From Deroplatys truncata (lineage: Eukaryota > Arthropoda > Insecta > Mantodea > Mantidae), in assembly GCA_030765065.1 (NCBI GenBank), contig CM060988.1, positions 176,927,065 to 176,991,064 of the forward strand: 64,000 nucleotides of DNA, given 5' to 3'. The notes under the pieces were generated by a model that saw only the letters and a program-made list of their open reading frames with translations, did no database searches and was not told the DNA's origin. Within the stretch, counting starts at the first letter, position 1. Every line of letters starts with the position of its first letter. Both the position numbers and the translations under genes were made by a program. Of the stretch, positions 34,610 to 45,699 are shown piece after piece.

Positions 34610-36925
34610 AAATGTGGTACAAAAACGAAGGGATAATGAATTAATAAACACTTCACTATAATAACTGAACAAATAAACAGAGAATAGAACTATTAACTTG
34701 CCATTATTACTATTCTCAACACCTGATGTTTTCTCTTAATTCTTCAATGAATGGGGTTTGTTTGCACACACTTTATTTTTCAAGTACCCTCATAGATAAA
34801 AATCGAACAGTGAATTTAGTGGATAGTGAGGATAATAATTCTTAACCAATTACACTATCTTCAAACATTTCCTGAATTAAATTCAGCAACTCATCAGTTG
34901 TATGCGCGTTAGCAAAGTATTGTCGAAAAAATTCAGACTGACATTTAACGTAAGTCAGCAATTCAAAAAACAGTGTGAGGAGCCATTCCTGCGCCTATTA
35001 GAATTTTTGTTGTTCAAAAAATACAGATCTTATTGTTCTGTGTGCATTTACTGCACAATTTTTGCATCATGCAAGGGAATCTCGTGTGTAAAATCGGGTT
35101 TCTCTGTACTCCAATATCTGTTATTTTGCGACGAAACACAGGTGGAACCATGCTTCGTTAGAGAGGAATATTAAGCATGGATCAATTACTCTAACATTTC
35201 GCAAAGTCCAGTTACAGAAACTTACCCGACTCTGATGATCACATGAAACGTAAGGTGTGTGCAACAAACCCCATACACTGGAAGAAGTAAAAGAAAACAT
35301 CAGGCGAGAAATTCATTCAATTTGGATATTGAACTCTCGAGTGTGAATGAAAATCTCCTCAGAAGATGCCAGAAAATGTGAATTAGAGAAGGACAACATT
35401 TCTTATAATAAGATTTTACTTATTATCATTGTAATTCTAACTGTAACTATGCGAACGAGAGGCGGCTACGGGGATATTGTAACTTTTGGTGGGAGTCCAA
35501 GCTGTGGCGGCCGGCGCGCGAGCTGCCGTGCGGTGACCACAGTGCGAAGGAAAAATATTCACTTAATACCCACACTTCTATGTTCACCATGCCTTGAACT
35601 CTTTATTCAACTCTTAAGTTCTACGGCCTAGTCGGTATCACACCTTTTTACATTACTCGTGACCACGACCGGCGTGGAGACGTTCTGCAAGGGCTGTGGT
35701 GGTGGTGGTCAGCCCCTGTGACCTCAATTTGTTCAGCTTAAATATCTTACGATTCAGCGTCAGCGTTCTGTTAATTTAGATTCACCACGTACCCTAATTT
35801 CAACACTTTCCCGAGTGTTGCCTCATTATGAAAGCTGGGATTTGTTCCAAGCACTAGGACAATACTCTCCTGCTGAACGTTGGGAACCTTCCAGAAATGT
35901 CCCACAGCGCTGTCGCCATTCTTTCTGAACGTTTATAGATTTCCAGAAACAAACATCAGAAGCAGCGATTAATCCGAAGGCCTCTTTAACGTATTCGATA
36001 CCGCCTCTAACTTTGCCGTGAAAAGGGAGAAGTTAACTAATGTTTTACATCGGGCTGTAACACTGCAGCATAACTGAAAAATAAAATAAGGCAATGGGTC
36101 ACGGTCTGCAAGTTATTTCGCATTGACACGAATGTATTGGATCCTGGGTAGCGGTGAATGGAACAAAGGTCTGTGGCCAACGTTGACACGAAATTAAAGG
36201 TTTTATTTGCTAACCTGATTTAAATTAAATATTTTACAAACGCAGAGTTTCCTGTGTTTTATTTCGTGCCGTGTGCATTGATTGCATATTTTAAATGAAA
36301 GCTCTGCCCGCGATGTAATTGAAAAGACGCAGGCAGCCACGTTGAAAAGAAGAGGTAGACTCCATAGTTAATTTTCACACTCGACTGCACGTCAATGTGC
36401 TCTTATTCTGTGCTCATTAATATGTATGTACTTGCAGCCGCATCTATCAGTTCGATATAAGAAGAGAACTGTTTACTAGTTGAAATTTAAAATCAGGCGT
36501 TCGCTCGCGGCGGACACAATGCTAAATAAAATCGCAGATGTACGCATAGCGTTAAACTCAGGTGCGTTTGTGTTGGGAAGAAAATAATGCGATAGCGCCA
36601 GGAAACTACATTTTGGATATTTTGTTATACGATTATTTCCCAAACGGTAGCAACACGGACACCAGCTGTAAGCGCACCTTTAAGTTAGTCTAGTCATGTA
36701 TTTATAAACTGTATCACACCCGACAGGGGAATGAGAGAATTTGTGGAATGCTAGATATTTACATACAAATAAACTTCCCTTTGCATACATATAGATTAGC
36801 AGAAATACTATCAGGGCTTTGACGGTTTTGGCAAAACACGAATTTTCCAAATATTTGTTTATTTATTACACTTAAGTGAATTAAAACCATTACAATATTT
36901 TCATCCTGCTTCATTGTGCAAATTT
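34610..36925. other. unassigned stretch
   Basis: About 2.3 kb of lower repeat content. A GC-rich patch (GGCCGGCGCGCGAGC) lies near 35507. No coding exon with recognisable protein similarity was found on either strand. Confidence 0.35.
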
Positions 36926-36929
36926 CCCA

Positions 36930-37300
36930 TCCAACATTTTTCAACCCCATTCACCATTAAGGGTGGTTTTAGAATGAAGTCCCCCTAGAGCCCCTAAAGA
37001 ATGAAGAGAGGAACATTCATCGTTTTATTATTGAGAAAAAGCCCCATTTGTGCCGGATATTCTCAAAATTGGTCCCCGCCGAACATTTTCCAACCCTCTC
37101 CCGTTGGGAGGGGTAGTTTTGTTATACTACTCCTAAAGAACGAAGAGAACATGATTGATAACTTTCTCAAAGCATTGAGAAGATAAGTCCGTTCACGCTG
37201 AATATCCTAAAAAATTGCTTCCCGCCGTACACTTTCCAACCCATCTCGCTCTTTCAGTCCTATCTTCCCTTGCGGTGGTTTTTTGATATCACCCCCACAG
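36930..37300 (+). repeat. degenerate tandem repeat, period about 140 bp
   Basis: A TTTTCCAACCC-type core recurs near 36939, 37087 and 37226. Between the cores, CCCCTAAAGAATGAAGAG, GAGAAAAAGC and GGATATTCTCAAAA blocks also recur. A related single piece lies at 38260-38470, with the ending GTCGAAATCGATGCAATGG, which resembles 3' ends of insect LINEs. Confidence 0.6.
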
Positions 37301-37309
37301 CATATTTAC

Positions 37310-38250
37310 TCTTGTACTAAACAACATGCGTGTGAATTTTCCAATTCGTACTGAAAATTGATGAAGCAATTATTGTCAGGAAGATATAAATGATTAAAGA
37401 AAGAATAGCAATATACAGAAATAATTGCAATAAACAACTTCCGTATATTAAATCAATGTATGATGTAAAAAGCATATGCTGCGAAGATTTATCCGGATGA
37501 AAAGGTAATTAGCTAGCAAAGTCATCAGTAACAGCGTGAGTAGCGTTAAGTATAAAGATTCTGGGAGTGCAGTTTAGAGTTAAGTTCAGTACGTACCGCC
37601 TAGTAACAATGTCATACAAGCATACTTAAGAGTTTTGAGGTTGGAGCGCATATAAAGTAACGCTGGTGGGTGTAGTGATAGGTAGGCGGAGCTTAAATTA
37701 AAAAAAAAAAAAAGAGAGTGTATTGCTAAAATTAGCGTTTCTGATTTTTTTCATGTATAGTCTTAGGGGCTTACAATCTTTTACGGGATCGGCAGTTCGT
37801 AGCGCCTAAAACCGCGCTGGGTTATAAGTTATTTAGCGTTAGCCGCGAGGGGTTTTGTCAGTAAGCATTTTAGCGACTCACTGCAAGTTAGGATTCTAGT
37901 TTCTTTTATAGCAGAGACAGTTATTCAAACCGTAAAACGTGATCCTGCAGAAGTCAGCATGTATTAATAAGTCAAATGCTAAAGTTTCGAGTACTTCAAT
38001 TCATAATCAGCTTCATTCTTTATCTTCAAACGGTCGGCAGCTCGCTTCAATAACTCAAGTATTACATCACATTAAATCTCTCAGTGAATTTAAACTGGTG
38101 TTATATTTTTACATCCGCCAACGCATACCCTGAAAGATCTCATAGCCAACCACTGTAGCAGCAGGCAGTAGAATCAACAGCAGATACGTGACACCGAACA
38201 TTCGTTATCAAAATTGATGACCTTCACCCGGCTTCAAAATCCTGTGAGAA
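37310..38250. other. unassigned stretch
   Basis: No recognised gene or repeat. A TATAAA with a downstream TTCAGT near 37551-37590 is not supported by other promoter evidence. Confidence 0.3.
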
Positions 38251-38259
38251 GGTTCCCAT

Positions 38260-38470
38260 CAACAATGTTAAAGCCCATCTTCCATTAAGGGCGTTGGTGT
38301 TTTTGCTTTACTTCCCCTAAAAGAATGAAAGGAGACACATTTGTGGTTTTATTTAGCAAACATGTCCAGAAAACAGGCCTGAGAATCCTGTTTTCACAAC
38401 TGTCTTAAAGAATGTGTATCAAATTTGGTCGAAATCGATGCAATGGTGTAGGAGCCTATAATGAACATGC
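38260..38470 (+). repeat. single unit related to the 140-bp repeat, LINE-like tail
   Basis: Contains CCATTAAGGGCG, CCCCTAAAAGAATGAAAGG and GTCGAAATCGATGCAATGG in the same order as units at 36930-37300. Confidence 0.45.
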
Positions 38471-38479
38471 ATACACACG

Positions 38480-40385
38480 ATAGATATCGATACATAATGC
38501 AATAAATGTATCGCAAGCCGCAAGTTTAATTTTCCAAGTGGCCAAGTGAGGAACGTTGAGGGGTAAAAGAGCGTTGCTGTGAATGTCGGCGCACAAAGAC
38601 GCGTTGCCCAGCAATTAACTTGAATGACGTCAAGTCTCCATTTACTTGGGCTCTTGATTTTGGGTGCTTGTTCGAAGTTGGCAGAATCCAAAGGAACGCC
38701 TAACCACTGCAACTTTCGCTAGAGTCATTGGCCACGCCGTTGTTCTGTTTCAGACAAGTTAATTCATTTCCTTAAGTGAATCAAGAACCAGCAGCTTCTG
38801 TATCTACCTGCTATGCTGCGCTCTCTCCCGGCAGTAGATAAACAAAACAAAGTTGCACACAAGTTTCTCTACAATATCGGAAGATAAGGGAGGATTCCTC
38901 TACTACGTAATAACGACCTTTCTCTCTTCTCCTTGTGTATTCCATTTAAAAGTCAAACAACCCCTGCTGTAATTAGGTGCGTTCGCGACTATTAGCGTCG
39001 CAATGAAAAATGTGGACTTAGAATTGGTTAATTTTCGATAATTCTCTGTTTTGACACATGCGGTGTTTTCTTTAAAATTATTAGTATTATCACTGCTTAA
39101 AACAATTAAAAACGAAAACTATACCGTTGATATTTTATACAAATGCAAAACATCTGTTCCGCTGCAGTGCTAACGAAGTCCCGTGAGTATCCATGCATGC
39201 CAATCACCGTTTATTTTAAGTGGGCCCCGCTCCATTCTTTGCCAGAGATATGGTAGCACAGCAGCGATGATTCAAACATAGGTAACGGCGCTTTAGCTGA
39301 GTGCCAAGATTCAGAGATCAGGTGGGGCAAGTTTCGAAGGGTACACATATCCATTGTATGCCCGCTGGTTATAAAACCGGTTTCAAACGAAAATAAATTT
39401 AGCTGGAATGGATTAGCCGAACTAAAATGGTCAGGGCCGTTTCAGATAGTGCTTTCTTTTTCAGATAATTGATGGTAACGGTTTTAAGCAGCGAAAAATA
39501 TGGATAAAGTATTTAGAAAAACCTATTTAATAAAATCAGTAAATTTTTTTTCTAAAATTTCTTCTCGCAACACTTGCGAGCAGCCGTATCCTGCTTTGTT
39601 TTAGAACTCGCGAGGCAACATCAAAATAAAAGTTTTGCGTTATTGATAGTACCGTAATTCAATATTTTCCGTTAAGACATTGGTAACCTTTATCTCGAAT
39701 GGTTTGCAACCCTCCTCGCTAACGGCTTCGAGTTTCGTTCAATGCTTAGTACAACATACTTTCCTTCCGTTAAACACAAAGTACATTGACCAACAGTAAA
39801 CAGCAGTGAATGCGTGTGAAAGCAGTTAACACTTGTTATAACAATACAATATTTCTTCGAATGTGGGGTAGAGGGCGGGGATTAACTGCTTACAATACAA
39901 AGTACTGGTATTGGCATTTAGAGTTCGGCTTAAACAACATTGCCAATTGCCGCAGCAAAGTTGCCAGGGCGAATTTGAGCATATCGTATCTTTTCGTTCA
40001 TTCTTTCTTACTTTTTTCCCCCTTTCCTACGCCGTTTCGTTTAAGAGGGGGTTTTACTGTATTGCAATTTCGTACACATGAGATTTAAAAGTGGAATGCG
40101 CAGGCATAGAAATTGTAAAGCAGTTGGCTTCAAGTTATCTATACTCAAACCATTTTGTGGATAGGAGGAATATAAACAAGAGCAGCCAAGAATCTGACGG
40201 ACAGGTAAACACGGTCTGGTGAGTGCTGTCTGCAAATGCCTAGGAGCAATGGGGGTGGTTTGTAACCTGCGACACCAACAGTTTGACATCATTAGCTTTC
40301 GTCTTGGCGTTAAAGTTTAGAAATGCCTATGCCTGGTAATGTATATAGTTGAAACCATGAAGTGACTGCTACAAAATTTAAGATC
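38480..40385. other. unassigned stretch
   Basis: About 1.9 kb without recognisable features. Confidence 0.3.
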
Positions 40386-40394
40386 TATTTGAAG

Positions 40395-40570
40395 TTAAAG
40401 CCGGTTCACAATGACCGGAAACGAAACGAGACGAGACGTCGGTGTGAGCATTCACAATTGGCGGGAAACTCACCGTAACTCGGACACTGCATACTGGATT
40501 CATAACGTTCATGGTAACAAATGTTTAAGCAGGACGTAAAGTAAAACCGCCGCCTGATTCTCTCCAATCA
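40395..40570 (+). repeat. short repeat with a GCCGGTTCACAAT end
   Basis: GCCGGTTCACAATGACCGG resembles the ends of the repeat near 53692 and 55555 (GGCTGGTTTAAAAT and GGCTGGTTCACAACAACCG). It may be one end of a small DNA element. Confidence 0.4.
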
Positions 40571-40719
40571 CAGGCTTAGAAAACCAAACCAAACAATCGA
40601 AAACAGCTTTCACAAGAGGAATCAAGAAGTCATGAATATTTTAGAAAATTAATATTACATCTAATTTATATGTCGGTAACCTACACTATGTTGGCTGAAT
40701 GAAGAAAAAAACGCCGATG

Positions 40720-42240
40720 TCGCAGTCACACGACTTTCCCTACTCACTCTTCTACAATCTACTCCTATAAGTGTTTCTTCTTCTTTCTGGTTTCTGTTAA
40801 TCGAGATAAATGTTTACAGAAGTACTTTAATTACACAAACCGAGCGGGATGGCTCAGGCGACAAAGCCTGTGGCCCGCATTCGGGAGGTCCCAGGTTCGA
40901 TTCCTGGTGACCGCTTGCTCTGACCCTGGTTGACAAGGCAAATGCTGAAGTGTTGTCTTCCACCACGGCTCTGCTCTCTCCCCCATTTGCTCTCATTTCA
41001 TCTTGCTCTTTCACAATACAGGTTGCCTCCGGGGTTGACTGTCGGTCGGGGGCGGCGGATGGCGCAGAGGCTTGCGCTTTGGAACTCTTCGACCCCGCCA
41101 GATGCTAGCCGTTGGAAATTTCACTGCTGAGTCGAGCTTCCCCCGATCTCCCCCGTAAGGAGGACTTCGACCCCTTCAGCTGCCGTGGTGCGGATGCTAC
41201 GGACCCTGAGCACTCGTGGTACTTCTGGCGTTAGTAGAAGTACGCTAGGCAAAACGTCCGAGTTTCGTTTGGTTTGGGTTGGACTCGGCGGGCACAGGTT
41301 GCCGATACCCATGGGAGATCGGGGACGGTTTTCCACCCAGGCGGGGTTGTGAGACGCCTCAAGATCCTCCGGTAGACAGTTGCTAGATTACTGTCGGCCT
41401 CACCGAGGTTCTTCTGTAGTCTTCCCCCTTTTTGAGGTTGACGAGCGTAAATAGCGTATCCATTTCCTCTAATGGGGGCCTCATTTCCCTGATCTCATGT
41501 AAGCCGTCCTCCAGAGGCTTGAGAGGGTCGCCGCCGAGCGCTCTCCGGCCGGGTGGTCAAGCCAGTAATTATTAGGGAACTAAGCGCGTCTGTCGTCTGC
41601 GCCGACCGGTACTGCGGTTCCTTCGTTTCATCCATTCCTCCCCGGGGGTGTACAAAAGATCCCTTACGGGTCAAGGTGCCAGGTGTCCCCTCCATCTAGT
41701 AATCCTAATCCTTCATTACACATTTCATTGCAGATATAGGGGACTGAAATTATAGTCAAATCTTTAAAACGCGAGTCACTCTTCTTCTGATGACAACACA
41801 ACAAACAACTGAATGACGACAGCATTTCAAAAAATTACAAAGTATTGTAAAATTCATACCAATAACAATAAATATCCAGAAATGGCTGATGCCCAATAAA
41901 AGTTATTTGAAATAAATTGTGCATTTAAAACAGTTGTGTGCTAAGCTTCTGTCTACCTGTTACGATTTACTAGATAGGTAAAACTAAATCCAAACGAAGA
42001 GTACTTCACAGGTAATTCTCAGAAGATGTACATTCTATTTTTCATGCAAATATGTTAAAGTATGACAAAATTGTTAGATCCATTTTGAGAAAATAAAAAT
42101 AATGAACACTATTTCAAATACAGGGCAGTTTGGGGTGGGGGAATATTTTAAACATTTTCATGTGGCAGTCTTGGAAAATGCTTACCTCAAATAAGAAGTT
42201 TGGTATTTAATCGACCTGTCATATTTGAATTACATACACA
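40720..42240 (-). repeat. DE1 copy interrupted by a long S1 SINE
   Basis: Minus-strand DE1 at 40720-40837 and 41715-42240. The head has ACTTTCCCTACTCACTC. The right end is lost where the next DE1 copy begins. Confidence 0.7.
40838..41714 (+). mobile_element. long tRNA-derived SINE (family S1), with TSD
   Basis: An 8-bp direct repeat ATTACACA (40830-40837 and 41715-41722) flanks it. The head is intact: CCGAGCGGGATGGCTCAGG for the A box, CCAGGTTCGATTCCTGG for the B box. At 877 bp it is far longer than the other S1 copies. A second GCGGATGGCGCAGAGGC stretch near 41053 hints at a composite or a second SINE. Confidence 0.8.
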
Positions 42241-42250
42241 CACTTTTTTT

Positions 42251-42838
42251 ACTTTCTCTACTACGTATAGTAAGAAGGGGAAGTAATGTATTCCACTCAA
42301 AAATTCGATACTGATATTTCATCGATAATATATGTTTTGAGACCCCCTGAATCCAAAAAAAGCATTTTTGGAAACATGTCTGTGTGTGTGTCTGTCTGTG
42401 AACAGCATAACTCAGAAACGAACAGTTGGATAAACAGCAAACTTGGTATTTACATTCAGTATCTTTCAGAGATGCGACACGAAGGTTTTCAAGAAAATCC
42501 CCCCACCCCAGACTACCCCTTACATGGAACATTTTTCGAAAATTTTAATTTTCTCAAAAACGGCTCTAACGATTTTGATTAAAATATCATATGTTTAAGA
42601 TATGGTCATGACAAATAAAATGTATATCTCAAATTTTCTGGGAATGTCTCCAAAAGTATTCTTCGTTATGAACGACTTTTTCATAACTGGTAAACCATAA
42701 GAGATAGACAAAATTTTACTACACGAAAAATGTAGATCGCGTCAAAATACACAATTTATGTTATATACAATTTTATTGTTGAGTAAACCATTTTCGAGAT
42801 ATTGCTTGTTATTCCCTTAAATTTTCCAATACTTATAC
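42251..42838 (+). repeat. DE1 copy, 3' truncated
   Basis: Begins ACTTTCTCTACTACGTATAG and stops in the CCAATACTTATACTT region. A 49-bp minus-strand DE1 tip (42848-42896) follows, so this is another inverted junction. Confidence 0.85.
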
Positions 42839-43015
42839 TTAATTTTGTAATATAATACTTCCCCTAGTTATTATAGGCAAGTAATAGAGAATGTATGGAT
42901 AACCACCCTTGTGCATAGTGTTTAAAGAAAATTAGTTCATGAATTTAACATTTGGTACAAGACTGCCCTTTCTGAACAAAGTCTTAACATTACTTTTAAA
43001 TTGGAAGAGATAATA

Positions 43016-43728
43016 AAAAGATTAAATATAATATATAGAAGTGGTTGCAAATATACAATTTCACTAAATAGGTTAAATACCTCAGAACTAGTTTCGAGGA
43101 ATCACTTCGTCAGCTGATTGCAACTGGTTGGCTTTCCTCCGATGGTTACAGATGTCTCTTTGTCCCTCTAAAGTGGTTCTACAAGTTTAGTGATCAAAAT
43201 TTTTGTCCATAGGGATATTGAAATTCATTAACCTTGCACGAAATTTCCAAAGAAATATTTTCTCCCAAATGTTTAATTCAGTAGGTTTTTGTGCCTGCTT
43301 GACAAATGATACTGTGTCCTCAATTTCATGTCCCTGTATCAAAAAATGTGCTGCAACTGCTGATTTTTCTTCTTCCCTGGATTTGATGTTTCGAAAATGT
43401 TCCTTAAGCCTCATTTTTATGTTACGCTTAGTTTGAACAATATGGATTTGATCGCAATCCTTTCAATCTATTCTATAAATCCCGGATTTTTTTATGAGCT
43501 GGCATTTTTTCCTTTTGGTTTGCATTTATGAGGAATTTTACGCTGAATTTATTTTCGGGGATGAGTGCCACATTGCTGTCATTGAAAGTTTTCTTGAATT
43601 TGTTATGTGGCCAAGGGTGAAATGTGACTTCTTTGTATGTCTGATTTTGTTTGTGTGGTTTGAGGGTTGTATTCTCTTTTATCATCTTTTGATTAACCTA
43701 TCCAGCATATCTGTTTTGTAGCCATTTT
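43016..43728 (-). pseudogene. Penelope-like element: C-terminus with GIY-YIG remnant
   Basis: The minus strand reads KTDMLDRLIK, EVTFHPWPHNKFKKTFNDS and ENKFSVKFLINANQKEKMP. Next is IYRID..KDCDQIHIVQTKR, the GIY-YIG start with the second motif changed. It continues RLKEHFRNIKSREEEKSAVA, ELNIWEKIFLWKF and the end FNIPMDKNFDH. This is the end of the reverse transcriptase and the endonuclease of a Penelope-like retroelement. The 3' part (43016-43215) recurs inverted at 44395-44625. Confidence 0.8.
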
Positions 43729-43729
43729 T

Positions 43730-44384
43730 ACTTTCTCTACTACGTATGCTAAGTAGGGGAAGTATTGTATTCCACCCAAAAATTCAATACCGAGATTTCA
43801 CCGGAAATACATGTTTTGAGACCCCTGAACCCAAAAAAAGCATTTTTAGAAACATGTCCGTGTGTGTATCTGTGAACAGCATAACTCAGAAACGAACAGT
43901 CGGATAAACACCAAAATTGGTATTTAGGTTCAGTATCTTCCAGAGATGCGACACGAAGGTTTTCAAGAAAATCCCCCCACCCCAGACTACCCTTTACATG
44001 GAACATTTTTCGAAAATTTTAATTTTCTCAAAAATGGCTCTAACAATTTTGATTAAAATATCATATGTTTAAGATATTGTCATGAGAAATGAAATGTATA
44101 TCTCGAATTTCCTGGGAATGTCTCCAAAAGTATTCTTCATTATGAACGACTTTTGCATAACTGGTAAACCATAAGAGATAGATAAAATTTTTCTACACAA
44201 AAAATGTAGATTGCTTTAAAATACACAATTTATGACATACATTCTTTTTGTTGAGTGAACCGTTTGAGATATTGCTTGTTATTCCCTTAAATTTTCCAAT
44301 ACTTAAACATATTCTCAAATTCGTTATTCATTTCTTGTATGTCCTGGACATGCAAAGAGAATGGAATGTGCCACATAGCAACTA
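43730..44384 (+). repeat. DE1 copy between inverted Penelope-like arms
   Basis: Starts ACTTTCTCTACTACGTATGC and is cut at the CCACATAGCAACTA region, where the plus-strand Penelope-like segment begins. About the last quarter of DE1 is missing. Confidence 0.85.
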
Positions 44385-44389
44385 ATGTT

Positions 44390-44625
44390 CACTAATCTAT
44401 GGATCACTTTCCCTATGGACAAAAATTTGATCACTAAACTTGTAGAACCACCACTAGAGGGACAAAGAGACATCTGTAACCATCGGAGGAAAGCCAACCA
44501 GTTGCAATCAGCTGGTGATGAGGAAGTGATTCCTTGAAACTAGTTCTGAGGTATTTAACCTATTTTACTGAAATTGTATATTTGCAACCACTTCTATATA
44601 TTACATAGTCTTAACAATTTGAGAT
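44390..44625 (+). mobile_element. Penelope-like element 3' end, inverted second arm
   Basis: Reads PMDKNLITKLVEPPLEGQRD, then CNHRRKANQLQSAGDEEVIP. It is an inverted repeat of 43016-43215: on both arms GTTGCAAATATACAATTTC, or its complement, lies near the outer end. Penelope-like elements are known to carry terminal repeats in direct or inverted orientation. Confidence 0.75.
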
Positions 44626-45111
44626 TCTTTCATTCCCAGCTCAGACACTAGAGCTGATATTTTATATATAAGTTTCCAAATGGCTATGGCTAGGAAAGCT
44701 GAATCACATTTAAAAAATTCAGTGCCACACCTAAGAGTCAAATGCAGATTTTCGATTATCCCTCCAGAGGAACCCTGAACCGTGCTACCAATAATAATTG
44801 CAAATCTGATTTAATGCTCCAACCTTAGACAACAAAAGGCCATTATGAAACAAGTACTAAATAAATGTGTCACTAGTTTACATGAAGAGCTCCCAAATGT
44901 CACTTCATTAATGTGAATTAATTCAATATTCCTGTCACTTCATCCTCCTTTTTGACATAGCCACTTCTGGACAGTTCACTCACTGATGGAGAGTCGAACA
45001 CAAGACTTCATTATCTCCTGGTGAAGCAGTACTCACTGCACGTCACAGCTGTCATCACAAACTCGCTTGTAAAACTGCATTTCATGACGCACAGAAATGA
45101 ATTTGCTCAAT

Positions 45112-45121
45112 GACTGACTGA
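45112..45121 (-). promoter_or_regulatory. initiator TCAGTC (doubled), copy 3
   Basis: TCAGTCAGTC on the minus strand. The first A (45119) is about 29 bp from the TATA box. Confidence 0.55.
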
Positions 45122-45140
45122 CTCAACTAGCGAGAGCACT

Positions 45141-45150
45141 TGCTTATACA
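45141..45150 (-). promoter_or_regulatory. TATA box, copy 3
   Basis: TGTATAAGCA on the minus strand, aligned with CATATATAAGCG of copy 2; the bases that follow also match (AAGTG-TCTCGC). Confidence 0.6.
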
Positions 45151-45167
45151 GCCAATGGAATCTTACA

Positions 45168-45190
45168 CAGAACATTCTATAACTTTCTGG
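45168..45190 (-). promoter_or_regulatory. proximal heat-shock element, copy 3
   Basis: Read on the minus strand, ccaGAAagTTAtaGAAtgTTCtg: three perfect alternating GAA/TTC units and one that is a base off. Distance to the initiator is 49-71 bp, the same as in copy 2. Confidence 0.7.
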
Positions 45191-45214
45191 ACACTTGTTC
45201 TGGAGGGGAGGAAA

Positions 45215-45235
45215 GACACTTCCAGAAGATTCTGG
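45215..45235 (-). promoter_or_regulatory. distal heat-shock element, copy 3
   Basis: Read on the minus strand, ccaGAAtcTTCtgGAAgtGTC: three perfect units and a fourth one base off, a textbook array. Distance to the initiator is 96-116 bp. Confidence 0.7.
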
Positions 45236-45345
45236 TTATCTGCCAATAGCACTTCCAGTGCTCATGCTGGCAAGCGCCAATTGCTTTGTTTATTTCTGAC
45301 TGCCCAGCAGCCTTGTGCCATATCTGCTGCATCACAACACTGAAT

Positions 45346-45699
45346 TGAAACAAACAGTAATCTGCATATTGAAATGTTATCTTTTTAAACTGTTAACTTC
45401 TTGCATTTGTTGTGAATGTTAACGTTACATCTTACCTGATGATGAAGATGTCAAACACTTTTTTTTTCCTGCTCTCACACAAACTACACACAAATAGTAA
45501 AGTCTCCCAACAACACTTAATTTCATATCACTTCAATAACACCCTCCGCTCTTCTACTAATTGTTTATTTGACATGCCTGTTTTAGAATCACATTTTATT
45601 TCTTTGATACTTTTATTTTTCATCTCACTAAGACTAGGGCTCCTTTCCTTTCTTACAGAAAGTTTATCCATAACTTTTGTAAAGGCACACACATAACTG
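45346..45699. other. unassigned stretch
   Basis: Upstream of copy 3 on its own strand. Homology to copy 2 fades out beyond about 45345. Confidence 0.35.

Larger units (their letters stand above)
44895..45345 (-). other. copy 3 of the repeat-gene locus: promoter and leader
   Basis: The reverse complement matches copy 2 through the promoter (GCTTGCCAGC, GAGTGCTAT-like, CAGATAACCAGA, CCAGAAC), the TATA and initiator, and the leader (AGTGAGTGAACTGTCC, GATGAAG, TTCACAT..TGAAG). It ends after a single GAAGTGACA repeat remnant, and no 3' block could be aligned. The leader frame is only MSKRRMK. The promoter is the best preserved of the three, which suggests selection or recent origin. The transcript, if any, may be noncoding. 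Confidence 0.6.

Noticed and set aside
37551-37590. TATA plus initiator promoter
   Set aside because: Spacing is too long (about 36 bp) and nothing around it is conserved or coding.
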